NCBI GenBank assembly: GCA_900315585.1
Contig: OMZP01000019.1
Coordinates: 20,847-84,846, forward strand
Length of the DNA stretch: 64,000 nt
Origin: an uncultured Eubacteriales bacterium
GTDB lineage: Bacteria; Bacillota; Clostridia; Christensenellales; Aristaeellaceae
Direction of reading: 5' to 3'
Under the pieces are notes generated by a model, which was not told the origin of the DNA, did not search any database, and saw only the letters and a list, made by a program, of their open reading frames with translations. Made by a program: the position numbers and the translations under genes. Below are positions 59,360-64,000 of this stretch, in pieces (position 1 is the stretch's first letter; each line of letters opens with the position of its first letter).

Positions 59360-60454
59360 TTGATTATCACGCGCGCGCAACTGAGCCAATTCAGAAGCTA
59401 CGAGGCCTGCGAGCTGACGCCCTGCGAGGGCGTGAACGTGCTGCTGGGGGACAACGGCCAGGGCAAGACGAACGTGCTGGAGGCGCTGTACCTGTGCTGC
59501 ACGGGGCGCTCCCACCGGACGCGGCAGGACCGGGACCTGATCCGCTGGGGCGCGGATTTCGCCAGCGTGCGCCTGGAGGCGATGCGGCGGGACGGCTCCC
59601 ACGAGGTGGAGCTGGTGCTGCCGACGCTGGGGCGGCGGAAGATCAAGATCGCGGGCCAGGAGGCGTCGCGGTCCGGGGAGCTGCTGGGCCACGTGACCGG
59701 CGTGCTGTTCAGCCCGGAGGACCTGCGCACCGTGAAGGACGGCCCCGCCGAGCGCCGCCGGTTCGTGGACATGGCGCTGTCCCAGCTGCGCCCCGCCTAT
59801 TACTACGCCCTCCAGCGATACGCCCGCGCCCTGAAGCAGCGGAACGAGACGCTGAAGGTGATCGCCGCCCAGCCCGCCTTCATGGCCACGCTGGACGCCT
59901 GGGACGAGCAGCTGGCCGCCGCCGGGGCGGAGCTGATGGCCCACCGGCGGGCCTACATCGGGAAGCTGAACGCCGCCGCCGCCGAGACCCATCGGGAGAT
60001 CTCCGACGACAAGGAGCGCCTTGAGATCCGCTACCTGCCCAGCGTGGGCCTGGGCGACGATGTCCAGAGCAACCTGGAGGCGCTCTTCGGGGCGCGGGAG
60101 ACGGACCTTCGGCGGATGACCACCTCGGTGGGCGCTCACCGGGACGACGTGCAGATCCTGGTGGAGGGCCGGGACGTGCGCGCCTTCGGCTCCCAGGGCC
60201 AGCAGCGCACCGCGGCGCTCTCCATGCGGCTGTCCGAGCTCGACGTGATGCGGGAGGAGCTGGGGGAGTGGCCCATGCTGATGCTGGACGACGTGATGAG
60301 CGAGCTGGACCCCGGCCGCCGCCGCCAGCTGGTGAGCCACTTGAAGGGCATCCAGACCTTCATCACCTGTACCGACGCCGAGGACCTGGCCGGGGCCGAG
60401 GTGGGCAGGGCCTGGAGGGTGGAGAACGGGGAATTGAAGGAAGCCGGTGAATAA
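59360..60454 (+). CDS. recF: DNA replication and repair protein RecF
   Basis: A 364-residue SMC-like ATPase that loads RecA at gaps. Walker A is GDNGQGKTNVLEALYL near residue 30, the family motif GPAERRRFVDMALSQLRP near 130, signature FGSQGQQRTAALSMRL near 275 and Walker B PMLMLDDVMSELDPGRR near 305. The start is TTG at 59360 with GGGGAG upstream. recF is normally in the dnaA-dnaN-recF-gyrB origin cluster; here it is alone with its own promoter next to tRNA-Pro. Confidence 0.96.
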   Translation: MIITRAQLSQFRSYEACELTPCEGVNVLLGDNGQGKTNVLEALYLCCTGRSHRTRQDRDLIRWGADFASVRLEAMRRDGSHEVELVLPTLGRRKIKIAGQEASRSGELLGHVTGVLFSPEDLRTVKDGPAERRRFVDMALSQLRPAYYYALQRYARALKQRNETLKVIAAQPAFMATLDAWDEQLAAAGAELMAHRRAYIGKLNAAAAETHREISDDKERLEIRYLPSVGLGDDVQSNLEALFGARETDLRRMTTSVGAHRDDVQILVEGRDVRAFGSQGQQRTAALSMRLSELDVMREELGEWPMLMLDDVMSELDPGRRRQLVSHLKGIQTFITCTDAEDLAGAEVGRAWRVENGELKEAGE

Positions 60455-60471
60455 ACGGAAGGCCTTTTTGG

Positions 60472-61266
60472 CTAAATATCCACCTGTCCTTCCTCCACCA
60501 GCGTCACCCGCCCGGTGATGGACACGGATGTGAACGCGCCGTCCCGGAGCCGGGCGTCCACGGCGATGGTGCCGCCGGGCTGGCGGATGTCGGCGCGCAC
60601 ATCGTGCCCGGAGCGGCGGGCCAGCCAGCAGCCCACGGCGGCGCTGCCGCTGCCGCAGCCGTTCTCCCGCACCAGGGTCCCGGCGGAGGGCACGCAGACC
60701 AGCGGGTCGATGGCGGAGGCTGCCTCGTCCCAGAGCAGCGCGCCCAGGGCGTCCGCGCCGATGGCCGCGTTCCACTCCGGCAGGCGGCGGCGCAGCTGGG
60801 CCTCGCCCAGGTTGCCGTCCATGGGGAGGATCAGGTGGGCGATGCCGGGGAGCTCCACCAGGGGCGCGGTCACCATGCCGCCGTCCCGGGGAAGGGTGAC
60901 CGTCCGGATGGCGGTGGGGACGGGCATCTTCACGGTGCCGACCCAGCCCTGGCCGTGCCTGCGGATGTCGCAGGGCACCAGGCCCTCGCTGCCGGACACC
61001 TCCAGCACCACGTGAGCCGCCACGGCCTCCCGCGTCAGCAGCGCGCCCAGGGACATGGTGGCGTTGCCGCAGAACTCGCCGCCCATCATTTGCAGTCGGG
61101 CCGCGGCCCGGTCGTCCCGGGGCGGCTCCACATAGCCCACCTGCTCGCCGCCCAGGCGCTCAAGCAGCGCCGCGGCCACCGTCCCGTGGTCCTCCCGGGG
61201 CACGGGGCTCGTGACCAGCAGCGTGACGTTGCCGGTGGGACTGTACTTCACATAGTCGATCGTCAT
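60472..61266 (-). CDS. DapF-fold amino-acid racemase/epimerase
   Basis: A 264-residue two-lobed protein of the diaminopimelate epimerase fold. The two catalytic cysteines are in GGEFCGNATMSLG (near residue 66) and RENGCGSGSAAVG (near 210), giving cofactor-independent two-base racemisation. The surrounding motifs differ from true DapF (no NCGNG / ACGTG) and look more like the CntK histidine racemase group. The start at 61266 has GAGG six bases upstream. It lies downstream of a polar amino-acid importer on the same strand, so the imported amino acid may be its substrate; this is inference. Confidence 0.78.
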   Translation of the reverse strand: MTIDYVKYSPTGNVTLLVTSPVPREDHGTVAAALLERLGGEQVGYVEPPRDDRAAARLQMMGGEFCGNATMSLGALLTREAVAAHVVLEVSGSEGLVPCDIRRHGQGWVGTVKMPVPTAIRTVTLPRDGGMVTAPLVELPGIAHLILPMDGNLGEAQLRRRLPEWNAAIGADALGALLWDEAASAIDPLVCVPSAGTLVRENGCGSGSAAVGCWLARRSGHDVRADIRQPGGTIAVDARLRDGAFTSVSITGRVTLVEEGQVDI

Positions 61267-61280
61267 GGCAGGCCTCGTCA

Positions 61281-61348
61281 GGAATGAAGAATGAAGAATG
61301 GAGAATGGAGAATGAATGCTGCCGCGCGGCGGTTCGTTCTCCATTCCG
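61281..61348. repeat. GAATGAAGAATGGAGAATG array
   Basis: Degenerate tandem units (GAATGAAGAATGAAGAATGG) followed by a GCCGCGCGGCGG palindrome and a complementary TTCTCCATTCC, between the ATPase gene and the racemase gene. Confidence 0.75.
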
Positions 61349-61357
61349 CGTTCCCGA

Positions 61358-62113
61358 TTAATTGAACCTCGACAGGAACTGGATGGTACGGTCCTGGGTG
61401 GGGTTGTTGATGATGTCGTTGGGGTTGCCCTGCTCCACAATCACGCCGCCGTCCATGAAGATCACGTGGTCGGACACGTCCCGGGCGAAGGCCATCTCGT
61501 GGGTGACGATGACCATGGTCATGTGCTCGGCGGCCAGGGCGCGGATGACCTTCAATATCTCGCCGGTCAGCTCCGGATCCAGGGCGCTGGTGGGCTCGTC
61601 GAAGAACAGCATCTGCGGCTTCATCGCCAGCGCCCGCGCGATGGACACGCGCTGCTGCTGGCCGCCGGAGAGCTGGTAGGGATAGGCGTTCGCCTTGTCG
61701 GACAGGCCCATCTTTTCAAGCAGGTCCCGGGCCGTCTCCATCACCTCGCCCCGCTCCCGCTTTTGGATCAGCATCGGCGCCTCGGTGATGTTCTTGAGCA
61801 CGGTGTAGTGGGGGAACAGGTTGAAGTTCTGGAACACCAGGCCGAAATAGCTGCGCATCTGCTTGAGCTCCGCCGGGGAGGCGTAGACGGCCTTGCCGTT
61901 CACGTCCGTCACGGCGCTCTTGCCCAGGTATTTCAGGCTCCCGCCGTCCATAGTCTCCAGCAGCGTGGCGCAGCGCAGCAGCGTGGACTTGCCGGAGCCG
62001 GAGGGGCCGATGATGGACACCACCTGGCCTTCGCTGACGGTGAGGGAGATGTCGGTGAGCACCTCGTTGCCGCCGAACTGCTTGCGGCAATGTTCGATTT
62101 CAAGAATGTTCAT
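61358..62113 (-). CDS. Polar amino-acid ABC transporter ATP-binding protein
   Basis: A 251-residue GlnQ/HisP-type ATPase: Walker A GPSGSGKSTLLRC near residue 37, Q-loop VFQNFNLFPHYTVLKN, signature LSGGQQQRVSIARAL near 147, Walker B MLFFDEPTSALDPE near 168 and switch VTHEMAFARDVSD. It energises the permease encoded 12 bases upstream. Confidence 0.95.
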   Translation of the reverse strand: MNILEIEHCRKQFGGNEVLTDISLTVSEGQVVSIIGPSGSGKSTLLRCATLLETMDGGSLKYLGKSAVTDVNGKAVYASPAELKQMRSYFGLVFQNFNLFPHYTVLKNITEAPMLIQKRERGEVMETARDLLEKMGLSDKANAYPYQLSGGQQQRVSIARALAMKPQMLFFDEPTSALDPELTGEILKVIRALAAEHMTMVIVTHEMAFARDVSDHVIFMDGGVIVEQGNPNDIINNPTQDRTIQFLSRFN

Positions 62114-62125
62114 GGGCGCACCTCC

Positions 62126-62776
62126 TTACCGGTAATACGAGAGCTTCTTCTCGATCCGCGACATCCCGAAGGCCACCACCGAGTTCATCAGGTAGTAGAA
62201 CGCGCCCGCGATGATGAAGGGCAGGAAGCTGGACTGGGAGTTGGCGATCTGCTTGCCGATGGAGAACATCTCCATGTAGGCCAGGGTGAAGGCCATGGAG
62301 GTGTCCTTCACCAGGGTGATCACCTCGTTGGTCACGGAGGGCAGGATGCGCTTGACCACCTGGGGCAGGATGATGCGCATGAAGGTCTGCGTCTTGCTGT
62401 AGCCCAGCACGTGGGCGGCCTCATATTGGCCCACGGGCATGCTCTCGATGCCGCCGCGGTAGATCTCCGCGAAGTAGGCGGCGTAGTTGAGGGCGAAGGC
62501 GATGATGATGGCCAGCAGCTTCTGCTTCACCAGCAGCGTCGCGCCGAACAGGTAGAAGGGCCCGTAGGCCACGGCGATCAGCTGCAGCATCAGCGGCGTG
62601 CCCCGCAGCACGGAGATGATGGCCTTGGTGAAGGTGCTGAGAACCCGGTTCTTCGACATGCGCAGCAGCGCCACCAGCAGGCCCAGCGGCAGCGAGAACA
62701 GCAGCGTCAGAAAGAAGATGGCGCAGGTGCGGCCCAGGCCCTCGCTCATCTTGACGATCATGGCGGTGAGTGTCAT
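62126..62776 (-). CDS. Polar amino-acid ABC transporter permease
   Basis: A 216-residue HisMQ/GlnP-type permease with five helices; RGTPLMLQLIAVAYG (about residues 54-68) and the EAA loop SMPVGQYEAAHVLGYSKTQTFMRIILPQ (about 115-142) are typical. It probably forms a homodimer, since only one permease gene is present. It is the middle gene of the importer. Confidence 0.95.
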   Translation of the reverse strand: MTLTAMIVKMSEGLGRTCAIFFLTLLFSLPLGLLVALLRMSKNRVLSTFTKAIISVLRGTPLMLQLIAVAYGPFYLFGATLLVKQKLLAIIIAFALNYAAYFAEIYRGGIESMPVGQYEAAHVLGYSKTQTFMRIILPQVVKRILPSVTNEVITLVKDTSMAFTLAYMEMFSIGKQIANSQSSFLPFIIAGAFYYLMNSVVAFGMSRIEKKLSYYR

Positions 62777-62801
62777 GGCGTGGCTCCTTTGAAGGAAAAT
62801 G

Positions 62802-62908
62802 TTAAGATCCTTCGACTGCGCCGCTTGCGCGGCTCCGCTCAGGATGACACGCGCTGTGCCCGGTTGTCATTCTGAGCGGAGGCGAAGCCGAAGTCGAAGA
62901 ATCTTAAT
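62802..62908. repeat. GATCCTTCGC-family palindrome between binding protein and permease
   Basis: TTAAGATCCTTCGACTGC at the left and GTCGAAGAATCTTAA at the right, with an internal GCCGCTTGCGCGGC hairpin. In the operon mRNA it would form a stable stem-loop after the binding-protein gene, which could favour higher binding-protein than permease expression. Confidence 0.78.
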
Positions 62909-62941
62909 CGTTATATGCTGTGGATATTGGACCTGATCGGT

Positions 62942-63721
62942 TTATTCCGCGGCCAGCTTCAGGTTCGCGGTGTCCAGGCCATACTTCTCGCCCAGGGCGA
63001 TGTAGGTGCCGTCGGCCACCAGCTGGTTGTAGGCGTCCTCCACCTGGGCGCACAGGTCGGCGTCGTCCTTGCGGAAGCAGATGCCGTACTGCTCGGAGGC
63101 GAAGGGCTCCGCCACCACGTAGTACTCGTCGCCGTACTCGGCGATCTTGTTGTTGGCCACGCCCACGTCGATGGCGATGGCGTCGATGGCGCCGGCCATC
63201 AGCTCGGTGAAGGCGATGTTGTAGTTTTCATAGCGCACCAGCTCGCCGAAGGTGGCGCCGAAGTCCGCGTAGTCGCCGCCCTCGCTGATGGCGATGTCGG
63301 CGGAGGTGCCCAGCTGCACGCCCACGGTCTTGCCGGCCACGTCGTCCAGGGTCTCGATGCCGCTGCCCTGCTTGGTCAGGATCATCTGGGTGTTGTCGGA
63401 GTAGGCCATGGAGAGGGTGTAGGCCTCGGGGTCGATCACGTCGATGGTCAGGCCGGACCAGATGCAGTCGATCTCATTGGCATCCAGCTGGATCAGCTTG
63501 GTGTCCCAGTTGATGGGCACGATCTCCAAATCCCAGCCCAGGATCTCGCAGACCTTCTGGCACATCTCCACGTCAAAGCCGGTGTACGCGCCGTCGTCGC
63601 CCAGGTAGGTGTAGGGCGGATATTCGGCGTCGATGCCCATCTTGAAGGTGGTTCCCTCGGCGCTGGCGCAGGCGATCAGCGCAAACATCAGAATCAAAGC
63701 GATGGCAAGAAGCTTCTTCAT
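62942..63721 (-). CDS. Polar amino-acid ABC transporter substrate-binding lipoprotein
   Basis: A 259-residue family-3 binding protein. The signal peptide MKKLLAIALILMFALIAC has a lipobox LIAC, so it is membrane-anchored. Typical domain features are EYPPYTYLGDDGAYTGFDVEMCQKVCEILG (about residues 33-62), a ligand-pocket IWSGLTID, and the second lobe GKTVGVQLGTSADIA. The ligand is probably a polar or glutamine-like amino acid. First gene of the importer. Confidence 0.95.
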   Translation of the reverse strand: MKKLLAIALILMFALIACASAEGTTFKMGIDAEYPPYTYLGDDGAYTGFDVEMCQKVCEILGWDLEIVPINWDTKLIQLDANEIDCIWSGLTIDVIDPEAYTLSMAYSDNTQMILTKQGSGIETLDDVAGKTVGVQLGTSADIAISEGGDYADFGATFGELVRYENYNIAFTELMAGAIDAIAIDVGVANNKIAEYGDEYYVVAEPFASEQYGICFRKDDADLCAQVEDAYNQLVADGTYIALGEKYGLDTANLKLAAE

Positions 63722-63842
63722 GTCAGTTCCCTCCGGGTAAATTAGTATTGTGGAAACAGTTTAACACTTTATTTCGCTAAAGTATAGGGACAAAGCGTTA
63801 CATTTTATTGAAATCCTTGTAACATCGGGAGCGGGGGAGGCG

Positions 63843-63892
63843 GACAACCCCTCAGTCAACTTCGTTGACAGCTCCCCTTGCACAGGGGAGCC
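63843..63892. repeat. ACAACCCCTCAGTC repeat
   Basis: GACAACCCCTCAGTC, a small GTCAACttcGTTGAC palindrome and CTCCCCTTGCACAGGGGAG. Related to 29098-29146. Between the binding-protein start and this repeat (63722-63842) I see no gene and no convincing promoter. Confidence 0.7.
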
Positions 63893-63904
63893 AAACCAAA
63901 AAGG

Positions 63905-64000
63905 CTCTTCACGGAAACTTGTGGGATGCATGGAAATGTATGGCAGAACACTACCTTCAATGCCGCAGGACAACGCAACGTACAGATCCTTCGCTGCGCT
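63905..64000. mobile_element. CACGGAAAGTT-ended element, second copy (cut by window edge)
   Basis: CTTCACGGAAACTTGTGGGA followed by about 90 bases that match, in reverse complement, the right half of the element at 43159-43359 with only a few differences. A GATCCTTCGC repeat begins at 63981 as in the first copy. Confidence 0.8.

Overview
The window is high-GC (by eye mid-60s percent) chromosomal DNA from a Gram-positive-type member of the Clostridia/Bacillota, probably an uncultured gut or rumen lineage. The evidence is the gene order: rpmE-DUF1385-prmC-prfA, the hrcA-grpE-dnaK-dnaJ-prmA-rsmE-mtaB-HIT-rpsU block with a CIRCE operator, serC-serA-DUF1015, buk with a phosphotransacetylase, strong Shine-Dalgarno sites and sigma-A-type promoters. 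No outer-membrane genes are seen. I cannot name a species.

Layout. 0-1.2 kb: end of feoB plus its small Cys-rich partner. 1.2-9.1 kb: DUF3810 protein, a heterodimeric ABC exporter, a PadR/HAAS-DUF4097 envelope-sensing pair and a D,D-carboxypeptidase. 9.2-12.6 kb: a sugar ABC importer without its own ATPase, behind a promoter with a LacI-like operator. 12.9-18.2 kb: translation genes (tsaC, GNAT, prfA, prmC, DUF1385, rpmE). 18.4-29.7 kb: CIRCE-controlled heat-shock operon followed by rRNA/tRNA/ribosomal-protein modification genes and rpsU, with a PIG-V-like mannosyltransferase inserted. 29.9-38.4 kb: TRM11-like methyltransferase and rho, then an opposite-strand run murJ, 51-aa protein, methyltransferase, ruvB, HIT, queA. 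38.9-43.1 kb: serine biosynthesis plus a C39-like and a DUF1015 protein. 43.7-49.2 kb: three c-di-GMP enzymes in a row. 49.5-57.5 kb: pta/buk, a eukaryote-type glycogen branching enzyme, a beta-helix protein and sstT. 57.66-59.12 kb: an AT-rich 1.4-kb mini-island bounded by 48-bp direct repeats, one copy being the 3' part of tRNA-Pro(GGG). 59.3-63.7 kb: recF, a DapF-fold amino-acid racemase and a polar amino-acid ABC importer.

The intergenic space is packed with at least nine families of short repeats: MITE-like elements with terminal inverted repeats, REP-like palindromes and degenerate tandem arrays. Several are nested in one another. One (45888-46029) lies directly against the start codon of a c-di-GMP phosphodiesterase and appears to supply its Shine-Dalgarno sequence; another family brackets a GIY-YIG nuclease gene.

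The best candidate for an undescribed system is the tRNA-Pro mini-island: a promoter, three tightly coupled small genes (DUF3467-like, a putative RelE/BECR-fold nuclease, a DUF2283-like protein) and its own terminators, but no integrase. It looks like a minimal integrase-less satellite or a decayed element carrying a toxin-antitoxin-like cargo.
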